A stretch of 64,000 nt of DNA from Pseudosulfitobacter koreensis (lineage in GTDB: Bacteria > Pseudomonadota > Alphaproteobacteria > Rhodobacterales > Rhodobacteraceae): the NCBI RefSeq assembly GCF_024733015.1, contig NZ_JANKJG010000005.1, forward strand, positions 1 through 64,000, given 5' to 3'. The notes under the pieces are model-generated. The model had not been told where the DNA came from. It was given only the letters and a program-made list of their open reading frames with translations, and did not search any database. Position numbers and translations under genes: made by a program. This document shows, piece after piece, positions 24,460-33,433 of this stretch (position 1 is its first letter; every line of letters starts with the position of its first letter).

Positions 24460-25808
24460 GCAGCACCTCCTTGCGATGAAGAATTGGCTTGCGATGAAGC
24501 ATTGGCTTTGGGTGCCGCGTTGGCCTCGGCCCATGCGGATTTCAGTGTCGGAAGCATCCGGCGCATGATGGCGAAGGCCACGACCGTGATCCCGATTGCG
24601 ACAACCCAAGGCATTGCCGTGTGACTGTCGAACGTGGTCCAGAAGACGGTCATTTCCTCATCCCCGAAAGAAGCATGGCGGAAGTGGAATGTCATTTCCA
24701 CCAGCGCGGCCAGCCCAAGGATACCGATCAGCGCAGGTATCAGCGTGATGATATACGGCACCACCAACTTTGACGCCTTGCCCATGCGGATGGCAGGCAC
24801 GTGCATCATCAACAGCCCCGCCAATCCGCCCGGAAAGAACATCACCGTCGCAAGGAACAGCGTGCCGGCATAGAACGCCCACAGATCGGTTTGCAGCGAC
24901 AGAACCGTCTGCAGCAGCGTGAAGGCAATCGCCCCGATGATCGGCCCGAAGAAAAAGCCGACGCCGCCCAGGAATGTGACCAGCAGGATGACGCCCGACG
25001 AGGCGGTGTTCAGGTTCTCTTCGGTCACGATTTCATAGTTGATGGCAAAGAGACCACCGGCGATGCCCGCGAAAAACCCGGAAAAGATGAAGCTGTAGTA
25101 CCGAACCCAGCGCGACGAATATCCCAGGAATTCAGCGCGTTCGGGGTTGTCGCGCACCGCGTTCGCCATGCGCCCGATGGGGGTGCGCGAAAACAGGTAC
25201 ATCAACAGCGCCGACAGCATCAGCCAGAAGGCGATCAGGTAGTAGACTTCGATCTGTTGCAGGAATTCGACGCCAAAGAACGGCATACCATAGGTCCGGT
25301 CGCCCGAAACGCCCTCTTCCCCGCCGAAAAACGCCACGATGATGACAGAACATGCGGCGATCAGCTCGCCCACGCCCAGCGAGATCATCGCGAACACGGT
25401 GCCCGCACTGCGGGTCGAGAAACTGCCGATGATCATCGCCAGCCCCATGCCGAACAGCCCGCCGAAGATCGGCAGAACCGGCAGCGGCAGCATCGCAAAG
25501 AAGTCGGTGTTCGACATCACGTGCATGCAGGCAAAGCCGCCCACACCGGCATAGACCGCGTGGCCAAAGCTGAGCATTCCGCCCTGCCCCAGCAACATGT
25601 TGTAGGCCAGCGCAAAGATGATGGTGATCGCCATCTGGTTCATGATCGTGATCGCCGAATTGTCGGTGAACACGAAGGGCATCACCAGCAAGGCGAACGC
25701 GGCAATCACCCACGGCATCGCGGCAAAGGTCATCGACCCTGCGCGCATCCGCTGGGCGGGTTTGGCGGGATCGGTGGTGATCTGGTCTTCTCTCATTGGA
25801 TTGTTCAT
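24456..25808 (-). CDS. livM: Branched-chain/carboxylate ABC transporter permease LivM, extended
   Basis: A 450-residue membrane permease. The core (about residues 30-330) shows LivM landmarks: AYNMLLGQGGMLSFGHAVYAG (given in part), RTPIGRMANAVRDNPERAEF (the ABC-contact loop) and GGVGFFFGPIIGAIAF. About 120 residues follow with two or three additional hydrophobic segments (VVPYIITLIPALIGILGLAA and AMPWVVAIGITVVAFAIM) and a Ser/Ala/Gln-rich cytoplasmic tail. Ordinary LivM proteins are about 300-350 residues, so this C-terminal extension is notable. It overlaps livH by 4 bases. Confidence 0.92.
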   Translation of the reverse strand: MNNPMREDQITTDPAKPAQRMRAGSMTFAAMPWVIAAFALLVMPFVFTDNSAITIMNQMAITIIFALAYNMLLGQGGMLSFGHAVYAGVGGFACMHVMSNTDFFAMLPLPVLPIFGGLFGMGLAMIIGSFSTRSAGTVFAMISLGVGELIAACSVIIVAFFGGEEGVSGDRTYGMPFFGVEFLQQIEVYYLIAFWLMLSALLMYLFSRTPIGRMANAVRDNPERAEFLGYSSRWVRYYSFIFSGFFAGIAGGLFAINYEIVTEENLNTASSGVILLVTFLGGVGFFFGPIIGAIAFTLLQTVLSLQTDLWAFYAGTLFLATVMFFPGGLAGLLMMHVPAIRMGKASKLVVPYIITLIPALIGILGLAALVEMTFHFRHASFGDEEMTVFWTTFDSHTAMPWVVAIGITVVAFAIMRRMLPTLKSAWAEANAAPKANASSQANSSSQGGAA

Positions 25809-26761
25809 GCGTCACGGTTCCCAAACAGGCCGTAGGGGCGGAAAATAAGGATCAGCACCATCAGGATATACGGAAGAATGTCGGCGATCTGCGGGCTGGT
25901 CACGGCCCAGATGTCGCGGAACATGTTGTCGTCCAGGTTCTCGGGTGTGGCAAAGCCGATGCCGTTCAGGATGTCTTCCATGCGGATGTTGTAGGATTTG
26001 GCAAAGGTGGTGATCCAGCCGATCAACAGGGATGCGACCAGCGCCCCCCAAAGCGAGCCGAGGCCGCCGATCACGATTGTGACGAACACGATGGACCCCA
26101 GAACGAATGCCATGCCGGGGAACGTGCCCAGCACCGGGCCCGCGATCACGCCTGCGACACCGGCCAGTGACGTGCCCACGCCGAAGACGCCCATGAAGAT
26201 CAGCGGCACGTTGTGGCCCAATGCCTCGACGGTGCGCGGATAGCTCAGCGCGGCCTGGATGATCATGCCCACGCGCGTCTTGGTCAGCACGTAAAGCAGG
26301 CCGATGAAGATGGCGATCGAGATGAAGATCATGAACACCTTGTAGGCCGGGATCGAGTTGCCCGAGATGGCGAAGGCGGTAAAGTTCAGAACGTCCGGGA
26401 TCTGATAGGGCATCTGGTTTCTGCCCCAGATGAACTGCACCAGTTCCTCGATCAGCAGCGCGAGCCCGAAGGTAAAGATCAGTTCCGGCACGTGGCCGTA
26501 TTGGTGAACGCGGCGCAGGCCATAGCGTTCAACTCCGGCGCCAATGACACCGACGATCAGGGGCGCAAAGATCAAGCCCATCCAGAACCCCAGCGCAATG
26601 CTGATCTGGTAGGCGAAATAGGCACCCAACATGTAAAAGCTGGCATGGGCAAAGTTAAGCACGCCCATCATTGAGAAAATCAGTGTCAGACCGGCAGACA
26701 GCATGAACAACAGCAGTCCGGTCACCAGCCCGTCGATGAGATTGACGAGTACGAGGTCCAT
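25805..26761 (-). CDS. livH: Branched-chain/carboxylate ABC transporter permease LivH
   Basis: A 318-residue inner-membrane permease with about eight hydrophobic segments. Landmarks are LINGLVTGLLLF-like N-terminus (LIDGLVTGLLLFMLSAGL), MGVLNFAHASFYMLGAY, the coupling loop LTKTRVGMIIQAALSYPRT and VIGGLGSLWGALVASLLIG. Start ATG 26761 gives a normal LivH N-terminus. It follows livJ across a stem-loop that may lower permease expression relative to the binding protein. Confidence 0.94.
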   Translation of the reverse strand: MDLVLVNLIDGLVTGLLLFMLSAGLTLIFSMMGVLNFAHASFYMLGAYFAYQISIALGFWMGLIFAPLIVGVIGAGVERYGLRRVHQYGHVPELIFTFGLALLIEELVQFIWGRNQMPYQIPDVLNFTAFAISGNSIPAYKVFMIFISIAIFIGLLYVLTKTRVGMIIQAALSYPRTVEALGHNVPLIFMGVFGVGTSLAGVAGVIAGPVLGTFPGMAFVLGSIVFVTIVIGGLGSLWGALVASLLIGWITTFAKSYNIRMEDILNGIGFATPENLDDNMFRDIWAVTSPQIADILPYILMVLILIFRPYGLFGNRDA

Positions 26762-26803
26762 CCGGGGTCCCTCCGAGATAGGATGTGGAGATGTCAGTGA
26801 AAC

Positions 26804-26834
26804 GGCCCGCCCCGCAAGATTGGCGGGACGGGCC
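26804..26834 (-). terminator. Intercistronic hairpin between livJ and livH
   Basis: GGCCCG-C-CCCGC (26804-26815) pairs with GCGGG-A-CGGGCC (26823-26834) in an almost complete 11-bp stem, inside the 85-base gap between the binding-protein gene and the permease genes. No U-run follows. Such hairpins commonly stabilise the upstream binding-protein message or partly terminate transcription. Confidence 0.55.
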
Positions 26835-26846
26835 GGCAAGACGACC

Positions 26847-28097
26847 TTACGGGCGCTGCATGTCACATGTGGTTGCGATGTCCGCAGATGCGTTCTCGAC
26901 CGTGTACTGGATTTTCAGGCCGTAGCCCGAGTTGTCCATGTCGTAGGGCGCTTCCACCGGCTGGTGACCGTAGATGTGGATGTCCTGGATCAGCTGGTGA
27001 TCTTCGGGACGCATGCGCATCTCGGCAGTGCTCCACAGGCTGTCTGTGAAGGTCATGCCTTCCAGCGCGTTGGCCACCTGCACGACGTCCGTGGCGGTGC
27101 CCGCTTCGTTGATCGCCTGCGCCAGCATCTGAATCACGTTGGTGATCCGCGTCTGGGACATGTTGCCATCGGGGTACTTGGCCTTGAACGCTTGCACGTA
27201 CTCTTGGGTTTCGGCTTTCGGCGGCGGGTTGTCGTCGCCTTCCGCAATCAGATAGAGCGAGTCGACACCGCTTTCGCCAAAGGCGGCGGTGATGCCGTCT
27301 GCAGCTGCGTAGTAGGTGTAGATCGGACCTTCAAAGCCGTTTTCGAGGATCGACTTGCCCAGACCCAGCATGTCTGCGCCCCAGTTGCCGGTGATGACCG
27401 CATCCGCGCCCGAAGACACGATCTTGCGGGCATAAGGCGTGAAGTCCTTCACCTTGCCGATGGGGTGCAGCTCGTTGCCGACCACTTCGATGTCGGGGCG
27501 TTTTTCGGCCAGCATCGACACGGCGGCATCTGCCACGGCCTTACCGAACGAATAGTCCTGGCCGATGACGTAGACCTTCTTGATGTCCTGGTTCTCGGCC
27601 AGCATGTCGGTCAGGGCCGCCATCTTCATGTCGGCGTGCGGGTCGAAACGGAAGTGCCAGAAGTTGCATTTCTCGTTGGTCAGGGCGGGGTCCACGGCCG
27701 AATAGTTCAGGAACAGGACCTGGCTGTCGGGGTTGCGGCGGTTGTGCTTGTCGATGGCTTCGGTCAATGCGTTCGCCACGCCCGAGCTGTTGCCCTGAAC
27801 GATATAGCGCGCGCCCTGGTCGATCGCGACCTGCAACTGGATCAGGGACTCTTTGGGGCTGACCTTGTTGTCGAACGGCAGAATTTCGAACATGTCGCCT
27901 TCGAGAACGCCGCCCTTGGCGTTGACGAGCGTTTCGGCTGCGAATTCGAATTGGTTAAGGCCGTTGATGCCGGTGGCTGCGAACCCGCCGCTGAGCGGAT
28001 CAATAAAGGCAATTTTGACATTTTCGGCCATCACAGCAGCCGAGCTGACGGACAGCGCCAGCGCGGCACCGAGGCCGAGCTTGATAGATTTACGCAT
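26847..28097 (-). CDS. Periplasmic substrate-binding protein, Liv (HAAT) type
   Basis: A 416-residue secreted binding protein. The N-terminal signal peptide is a basic start (MRKSIKLGLG) followed by a hydrophobic core and cleavage after AVMA. The mature part begins ENVKIAFIDPLSGGFAATG, the typical type I periplasmic fold start. It contains VQGNSSGVANALTEAID and VYVIGQDYSFGKAVADAAV. The four liv genes follow on the same strand, so this protein sets the importer's specificity. The surrounding genes suggest a carboxylic acid rather than an amino acid; this is inferred from context only. Confidence 0.92.
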   Translation of the reverse strand: MRKSIKLGLGAALALSVSSAAVMAENVKIAFIDPLSGGFAATGINGLNQFEFAAETLVNAKGGVLEGDMFEILPFDNKVSPKESLIQLQVAIDQGARYIVQGNSSGVANALTEAIDKHNRRNPDSQVLFLNYSAVDPALTNEKCNFWHFRFDPHADMKMAALTDMLAENQDIKKVYVIGQDYSFGKAVADAAVSMLAEKRPDIEVVGNELHPIGKVKDFTPYARKIVSSGADAVITGNWGADMLGLGKSILENGFEGPIYTYYAAADGITAAFGESGVDSLYLIAEGDDNPPPKAETQEYVQAFKAKYPDGNMSQTRITNVIQMLAQAINEAGTATDVVQVANALEGMTFTDSLWSTAEMRMRPEDHQLIQDIHIYGHQPVEAPYDMDNSGYGLKIQYTVENASADIATTCDMQRP

Positions 28098-28574
28098 TGA
28101 GGTTCCTCCCTAGAACATATCCCGACATACAGTTGGATGTATTTGCTATGCGTCGGTATGGTAAAAGCCTCGCACACCGGTGGGATAAGTCAAGCGTTCG
28201 CCACGCATGTCGGCACAAGTTTGACCAGAGTCCGAACGGCTGTTTTTTGGTCGGTTGGTTGGGGGCGTGATGGCGCGTTGGGTGCCGTGTCTGAGCTGGA
28301 TTAATTTAGTCTTATAAAGTGCTGTAATATTTGCAAAATATCTTATATCTAGACGCCTGAATTGCCCGTTTGACCTGCCTTGAAGCCAATGAAATCCGAA
28401 GGCGATCTGCTGAAAATTTCAGCCGTCAATTCTGGTCGTTTCGGCCAATATACGCACCTTTGCGTGATGGCCCGATCAAACTGACGCTGCGTCGTGAAAC
28501 GGGCATTTCTTCCGCCCTGCAAAATTCAATTCCACTGAAAAACCTGATTCTTTGACCTATCGACCAAGCGTCGA
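28098..28574. other. Intergenic region upstream of the liv operon
   Basis: About 480 bases between the binding-protein start and the IclR gene end, without a supported gene. A section around 28300-28360 is very AT-rich (minus strand: TTGCAA and TATAAG hexamers but with only 14 bases between them), and probably carries the liv promoter. A 15-bp palindrome lies at 28409-28423. Confidence 0.5.
28409..28423. promoter_or_regulatory. 15-bp palindrome, candidate IclR operator
   Basis: GCTGAAAATTTCAGC is a perfect inverted repeat of seven-base arms around a single central base. It resembles IclR-family operators, which often combine TGAAA/TTTCA-like half-sites. It lies about 310 bases upstream of the liv binding-protein start and 150 bases past the end of the IclR gene. 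Confidence 0.4.
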
Positions 28575-29372
28575 TCAGCCTCCGTTGCTCAGCTTGGTGG
28601 CCGCATCCACAAGCAGTCTTCCATAGGCGCGTTCCAGGTGTTTCTTCTTTACGTGGAACGACGGACCGCCGACGTTCAGCCCATAGACACCGCGCCCGCT
28701 CAGCGCGAAAACGGGCGCTGCGATGCCGTTCACATCGGGACGCCAATCGCCGTAACTGCAGCAATACCCAAGGCTTTCATACTCCGCCAGGGCCTGATCG
28801 AAGGCGGCTTTACGGTCGGCGTGGCCTTCGGGGTCCTTGACGCTGGCGCGCTCGAACATCAGCGCGCGGTCGTCGTCGTCCATGCCGACCAGCATCGCCC
28901 GTCCGATGGCCGAATGAAAGATCGGCAGCCGCGCGCCGACCTGCATGGTCAGCGATACGTTTTCCATCGACTTTTCGACCGCGATATAGACCGCGTCTGT
29001 CTTGTAGGCTTCGGCCAGCGCCACGGTGATATAGCTGTTCGGCCCATTCGACAGCGCGCGCATGGTGTCGCGCGCACGCTCGACGATGCCCATGGACGCC
29101 AGCACCGAGAACCCCAGTTGCAGCACCCCTGCCCCCAGCCGGTATGTCCCGGTGCGCGGGTCCGCCACCAGATACTCCAGCACGCACAAGGTATGGGTCA
29201 GCCGTGATACAGTCGGTTTCGGCAGACCCGTGCGCGCGGCAAAGTCCTGATTGGTCAGCGCGGTTTCGCCCTGCCGGAAGCAGCGCAGCAGATCCAGGCC
29301 CCGCGCCAGCGCCGTGATGAAATTGCGGTCCTTGTCCTCTGCAACATCACCGACCAAATCGGGATCGTTCAT
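28575..29372 (-). CDS. IclR-family transcriptional regulator
   Basis: A 265-residue regulator. The N-terminal winged helix (about residues 15-75) includes ALARGLDLLRCF, DFAARTGLPKPTVSRLTHTL and RLGAGVLQLG. The C-terminal effector domain includes LPIFHSAIGRAMLVGMD, DVNGIAAPVFALSGRGVYGLN and the conserved GRLLVDAATKLS. IclR proteins bind small carboxylic acids or CoA-related metabolites. It overlaps the kinase gene upstream by 4 bases and precedes the liv genes, so it is the likely local regulator of uptake and degradation. Start ATG 29372 was chosen because of this overlap. Confidence 0.92.
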   Translation of the reverse strand: MNDPDLVGDVAEDKDRNFITALARGLDLLRCFRQGETALTNQDFAARTGLPKPTVSRLTHTLCVLEYLVADPRTGTYRLGAGVLQLGFSVLASMGIVERARDTMRALSNGPNSYITVALAEAYKTDAVYIAVEKSMENVSLTMQVGARLPIFHSAIGRAMLVGMDDDDRALMFERASVKDPEGHADRKAAFDQALAEYESLGYCCSYGDWRPDVNGIAAPVFALSGRGVYGLNVGGPSFHVKKKHLERAYGRLLVDAATKLSNGG

Positions 29373-30403
29373 CCCTTCGCCTCCAGCGCCTGCAACCCGT
29401 GTTGGGCGAACAGCGGCACGTACTGTCCCATTTGCATCGCCCTTTCGGGGTTGGACGCGTTGCCATCCAGCGCCCGTTTCAGAACGCCCTGAATGATCGC
29501 CGTCATGCGGAAAAAGCAAAATCCCACATAAAAGCCGAAGTTGTCTATAGGGCCGATGCCACGCCGTTCGCAATATCTGGCGACAAACTCTTCATCCGTG
29601 GGCAATCCCAGCGCCGCGCGGTCGATGCCTGCCATCCCGCGCCCTTCCGGGGTTGCGGGCATCTGCCACTGCATGATGACGGCGGCCAGATCCGCATAGG
29701 GGTGCCCGATGGTGCTCAGCTCCCAGTCCAGAATGGCGAGACACTTGGTGCCGTCCTTTTCGAACATCATGTTGTCGATGCGGTAATCGCCGTGCACCAG
29801 CGTGCGCTGGCCGTCCTCCTCGGGGATCTGTTTTGACAGTGCGTCCATCAACTGGTCCATCGCAGGCACGGTTTCGGTCTCGGACGCGCGGTACTGTTTG
29901 GACCAGCGCCCGATCTGCCGCTCATAGTAGTTGCCGGGAGGGCCGAAATCCGACAGTCCCACCGCGTCGATGTCAACATCGTGCAGGGCGGCAAGGACCC
30001 GGTTCATGTCGTCCAGAACGGCGCTGCGGTCGGACTTGTCCAGCTCCTCGAGCGTGGGCTGGTTGAAATTGCGACCGTCGATGTGGTCCATGATGTAGAA
30101 ATCTGACCCTATGATTGCAGGGTCTTCACACAGCAGATGCATCTTGGCCACGGGCACATCTGTATGTTCCAGCGCCGATTGCACGCGAAACTCGCGGTCG
30201 ACCGCGTGTGCCGATTTCAGCAACTGGCCCGGCGGCTTGCGGCGCAGCACATAGTTGCGCGCAGGTGTCTTCAGCAGAAAGGTCGGGTTGGACTGCCCGC
30301 GCTGAAACTTGTCGGCCTCGATCGGGCCTTCGAAGCCCGGAAGATTGGCGCGCAGATAGGTCTCGACCGCAGCCAGGTCCAGCGTTTGTGTGTCTTTGCT
30401 CAT
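29369..30403 (-). CDS. APH-fold phosphotransferase, ACAD11-kinase-like
   Basis: A 344-residue protein kinase-like enzyme. The N-lobe includes FQRGQSNPTFLLKTPARNYVL (given in part) and VLRRKPPG. The catalytic loop is LVHGDYRIDNMMF (HGDxxxxN) and the metal motif is AILDWELSTIGHPYADLA. The set RRKPPGQLL, HGDYRIDN and DWELSTIGHP is typical of the APH domain found next to or fused with ACAD10/11-type dehydrogenases. In those systems it phosphorylates a hydroxyacyl-CoA. It is not an antibiotic-resistance kinase by context. It lies between IclR and a histidine phosphatase in the long minus-strand catabolic run. Confidence 0.88.
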   Translation of the reverse strand: MSKDTQTLDLAAVETYLRANLPGFEGPIEADKFQRGQSNPTFLLKTPARNYVLRRKPPGQLLKSAHAVDREFRVQSALEHTDVPVAKMHLLCEDPAIIGSDFYIMDHIDGRNFNQPTLEELDKSDRSAVLDDMNRVLAALHDVDIDAVGLSDFGPPGNYYERQIGRWSKQYRASETETVPAMDQLMDALSKQIPEEDGQRTLVHGDYRIDNMMFEKDGTKCLAILDWELSTIGHPYADLAAVIMQWQMPATPEGRGMAGIDRAALGLPTDEEFVARYCERRGIGPIDNFGFYVGFCFFRMTAIIQGVLKRALDGNASNPERAMQMGQYVPLFAQHGLQALEAKG

Positions 30404-30415
30404 CAGTTTGGCCCT

Positions 30416-31060
30416 TCAGCTATATGTCAGCAGTTCGTGCACGGTGTCGAAATGCGGCGTGGCGTTGAATTGGTGCACGAAATGGCGCGATCCCGAGAAA
30501 ACGAACTTGGTAACGCCGGTGTTCTTGATCTGCAGGTTCAGCTCCATCATCATGCGTGCGGGCGCTTCCAGCGCTTGCGAAACCAGTTGTCCGATGACCC
30601 CGCCGGAGGACACGACCAGCACCCGTCGCGCACCGTCGCGGGTGGCGTGCTGCATCGCCGCCGCAGTGCGCTCGCAAAAGTCGCGGTAGCTTTCTGTGGC
30701 ATCGGGCAAGCCACCCGCCTGCCATTCCAGCACCGTGTCGCGCAGCGTGCGAAAATGCGTCTTGCGGTCGCCGCGCACAACGTCCGGTATCTTGCCCTGA
30801 TAGCGGGCCAGCAGCAGGTCGTGAAAGTCGTATTCGTTGAACCCTGCGTGTTCCTCGGGGGCCAGGCCGTAACCCATGGCGCTCAGCGTGTCGCGTTGCC
30901 GCTCAAGCGTGCCGGTCATCAGGCGGTCGGGCTCCCAGCCGGTGCTGCGCAGCCAGACGCCCACCGCTGCCGACTGGGCGTGCCCGGTCTCGCTCAGGCA
31001 GTCGTAGTTGTCAGCCCCGAACGAGGCCTGCCCGTGGCGGATCAGGTACAGTTCGGCCAT
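30416..31060 (-). CDS. Histidine phosphatase family protein
   Basis: A 214-residue phosphoglycerate-mutase-like protein. The phosphohistidine motif is LIRHGQASFG at the N-terminus, with the second Arg at LERQRDTLSAMG, Glu in FNEYDFHD and the second His in VSSGGVIGQL, where Gly replaces the common His-Gly. It may act on a phosphorylated small molecule rather than a glycolytic substrate. It is adjacent to the kinase gene (12-base gap), so kinase and phosphatase may act on the same type of intermediate; this is speculative. Confidence 0.82.
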   Translation of the reverse strand: MAELYLIRHGQASFGADNYDCLSETGHAQSAAVGVWLRSTGWEPDRLMTGTLERQRDTLSAMGYGLAPEEHAGFNEYDFHDLLLARYQGKIPDVVRGDRKTHFRTLRDTVLEWQAGGLPDATESYRDFCERTAAAMQHATRDGARRVLVVSSGGVIGQLVSQALEAPARMMMELNLQIKNTGVTKFVFSGSRHFVHQFNATPHFDTVHELLTYS

Positions 31061-31071
31061 CGCTCAGCGCC

Positions 31072-32067
31072 TCATTCCGAGAACTCTGCGGCCAGTCGTT
31101 TGCCTGCGGCGGCATATTCGCGCGCGATGCGGTCCACCACGGCCGCTGCGGGGCCCACGGATGTGACAGCGCCAATGCCCTGCCCCGCGCCCCAGATGGA
31201 TTTCCACGCCTTTGGCTTGGACGACCCATCGCCAAAGTTCATCGACGAGGCATCGGCAGAGGGCAGATTGTTCGGGTCCATGCCCGCCGCCTCGATCGAG
31301 CCGCGCAGATAGTTGCCCGACACGCCGGTAAAGAGCGAGGAATAGACGATATCCTCGGCGCTGCTGTCCGCGATCATCTGCTTGTATTCGGCCTGGGCGT
31401 TGGCCTCGTCCGTCGCGATGAAGGCCGAGCCGACATAGCCCAGATCGGCCCCCATTGCGCGCGCGGCCAGCAAAGCCTCGCCCGTGGCAATCGAGCCCGA
31501 AAGCAGCAGCGGCCCGTTGAACCATTCGCGAATTTCGCGGATCAGCGCCAGCGGCGACTGCATGCCCGCGTGGCCGCCCGCACCGGCAGCAACGGCCACC
31601 AGACCATCGGCGCCCTTGCTGATCGCCTTCTTGGCAAATGTGTTGTTGATCACGTCATGCAGCACGATGCCGCCGCAGGAATGCGCCGCCTCGTTGACCT
31701 CTTCGCGTGCCCCCAGCGAGGTGATCCAGATCGGCACCTTGTGACGCGCGCAGATCTCCAGATCGCGCTCAAGCCGCGCGTTCGAGCGGTGCACGATCTG
31801 GTTGACCGCAAAGGGGGCTGCCGGGCTGTCGGGATTGGCCTGGTTGTGACGGTCCAGTTCCTCGCTGATCTGGGTCAGCCAGGTGTCCAGCAGCGGATGC
31901 TCGCCCTCTGCCTCGCGCGCGTTCAGCGCCGGAAAGCTGCCGATGACACCGGCCTTGCACTGGGCGATGACCAGTTCGGGGACGGAAATGATGAACAAAG
32001 GCGATGCCACCATGGGCACGCGCAGCCCTTGCAGGGCCTTTGGAAGATGGCTGTCGTCACGGGGCAT
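31072..32067 (-). CDS. Nitronate monooxygenase family FMN enzyme
   Basis: A 331-residue FMN-binding TIM-barrel protein. The N-terminus LRVPMVASPLFIISVPELV, the segment GVIGSFPALNAREAEG and the FMN-binding loops VAVAAGAGGHAGMQSPLA and LSGSIATGEALLAARAMGADLGYVG (quoted in part) fit the nitronate monooxygenase/2-nitropropane dioxygenase family. Many members in acyl-CoA clusters do not act on nitronates. The likely partner is the thiolase upstream on the same strand. Start ATG 32067 was chosen over a longer frame because it gives a family-like N-terminus. Confidence 0.85.
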   Translation of the reverse strand: MPRDDSHLPKALQGLRVPMVASPLFIISVPELVIAQCKAGVIGSFPALNAREAEGEHPLLDTWLTQISEELDRHNQANPDSPAAPFAVNQIVHRSNARLERDLEICARHKVPIWITSLGAREEVNEAAHSCGGIVLHDVINNTFAKKAISKGADGLVAVAAGAGGHAGMQSPLALIREIREWFNGPLLLSGSIATGEALLAARAMGADLGYVGSAFIATDEANAQAEYKQMIADSSAEDIVYSSLFTGVSGNYLRGSIEAAGMDPNNLPSADASSMNFGDGSSKPKAWKSIWGAGQGIGAVTSVGPAAAVVDRIAREYAAAGKRLAAEFSE

Positions 32068-32091
32068 CGGGTCATGTCTTTCGGTTTGAGA

Positions 32092-32118
32092 ACCGGGCGG
32101 GCTGTGCGCCCACCCGGT
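32092..32118 (-). terminator. Intercistronic hairpin between thiolase and nitronate monooxygenase genes
   Basis: ACCGGG-C-GGGC (32092-32102) pairs with GCCC-A-CCCGGT (32108-32118) around a short loop, in a 92-base gap on the minus strand. It may attenuate transcription of the downstream genes. Confidence 0.45.
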
Positions 32119-32158
32119 CGTTGTGATGGTGTAGCGGCCCGCAGAGCCGCCGCGTTTG

Positions 32159-33355
32159 TTAGAGAACCTCAAAGAGGCCCGCCGCACCCATGCCGCCGCC
32201 GACACACATGGTGCAGACCACGTATTTCGCGCCGCGACGTTTGCCTTCGATCAGCGCGTGGCCGACCATGCGCGCGCCCGACATGCCATAGGGGTGACCG
32301 ATGGAAATCGCACCGCCATCGACGTTCAAAAGCTCGTCGGGGATGCCCAGCTTATCGCGCGAGGCGATGACTTGGCAGGCGAATGCCTCGTTCAGCTCCC
32401 AAAGGCCGATGTCCTCGATCTTCAGGCCGTGCGCTTCCAGCAGTTTCGGCACGGCATAGATCGGGCCGATGCCCATCTCGTCGGGCTCGCAGCCTGCGGC
32501 CATCACACCCACGTAGCGGCCCAGGGGCTGCAGGCCGCGACGTTCGGCCTCCTTGGCCTCCATCACCACTGCGGCGGAGGCACCATCGGACAGCTGCGAG
32601 GCGTTGCCTGCGGTGATGAACTTGCCCTCGGCCAGGTGGATGCCGTCCTTGAACACGGGCTTGAGGCCCGCGAGGCTTTCGGCGGTGGTGCCGGGGCGGT
32701 TGCCCTCGTCTTTTTCCAAAGTGACTTCGTGCTTGGAAATCTCCTTGGTTTCCTTGTCCTGCACCATCATCGTGGTGGTCATCGCGACGATTTCATCGTC
32801 AAAGCGACCTGCTTGCTGCGCAAGGTGGGTCAGTTCCTGGCTGCGCGCGGAATACTCGTCCTGCTCTTCGCGGCTCACGTTGTATCGCTCGGCGACGTTC
32901 TCGGCCGTCTCGAGCATGGTCATGTAGATCTCGGGCTTGTGTTCTTTCAGCCATGGATCGGCGCTGACGCGCATCTCGGGTGTCTGCACCATCGAGATGC
33001 TGTCGACGCCGCCGCCGATGACGATGTCCATGCCGTCGGTGATGACCTGCTTGGCCGCCGTGGCAATCGCCATCATGCCGGAGGCGCACTGGCGGTCCAG
33101 CGACATGCCGGCTACGGTGACGGGCAGGCCCGCGCGGATCGCCGCCTGGCGGGCAATGTTGCCGGCCTGGTGGCCCTGCTGCAGCGCCGAGCCAAAGACG
33201 CAGTCGGCGATTTCGCCGCCGTCGAGGCCCGCGCGTTTCACGGCGTTCTCGATGGCATGGGCGGCAAGCGCCTGCGGCGTGGTGGCGTTGAACGCGCCGC
33301 GATAGGCCTTGCCGATCGGGGTGCGGGCGGTGGATACGATTACTGCGTCACGCAT
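32159..33355 (-). CDS. Acetyl-CoA C-acyltransferase (thiolase)
   Basis: A 398-residue thiolase. The nucleophilic Cys is in [12 protein letters not shown] (about residue 90), the His is in [10 protein letters not shown] (NEAFA), the second region [14 protein letters not shown] holds GHP, and the C-terminus [13 protein letters not shown] is typical. It would cleave a 3-oxoacyl-CoA with CoA to release acetyl-CoA (or propionyl-CoA). It lies directly downstream of two SDRs and two acyl-CoA dehydrogenases, completing a beta-oxidation set on one strand. Chain-length specificity cannot be told. Confidence 0.93.
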   Translation of the reverse strand: MRDAVIVSTARTPIGKAYRGAFNATTPQALAAHAIENAVKRAGLDGGEIADCVFGSALQQGHQAGNIARQAAIRAGLPVTVAGMSLDRQCASGMMAIATAAKQVITDGMDIVIGGGVDSISMVQTPEMRVSADPWLKEHKPEIYMTMLETAENVAERYNVSREEQDEYSARSQELTHLAQQAGRFDDEIVAMTTTMMVQDKETKEISKHEVTLEKDEGNRPGTTAESLAGLKPVFKDGIHLAEGKFITAGNASQLSDGASAAVVMEAKEAERRGLQPLGRYVGVMAAGCEPDEMGIGPIYAVPKLLEAHGLKIEDIGLWELNEAFACQVIASRDKLGIPDELLNVDGGAISIGHPYGMSGARMVGHALIEGKRRGAKYVVCTMCVGGGMGAAGLFEVL

Positions 33356-33388
33356 GGGTTGGGTTCCTTGTCTGAGGTAGGGGAATTT

Positions 33389-33430
33389 CGGGGCTCTGCC
33401 CCGGACCCCGGGATACTTGGGGCCAAAAGA
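33389..33430. repeat. Extragenic GC-rich element (hairpin plus GGCCAAAAG)
   Basis: A perfect hairpin CGGGGC-TCT-GCCCCG (33389-33403) is followed by GACCCCGGGATACTTGGGG and then CCAAAAGAAA, between an SDR stop and the thiolase start. A related sequence is at 50041-50076. Elements of this form are widespread in Roseobacter-group genomes, to my knowledge, and usually follow genes; they may act as terminators. Confidence 0.5.
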
Positions 33431-33433
33431 AAG

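Noticed and set aside
29369..30403. Antibiotic-resistance aminoglycoside phosphotransferase
   Set aside because: The motif set and catabolic neighbourhood fit the ACAD11-type kinase group better than resistance enzymes.
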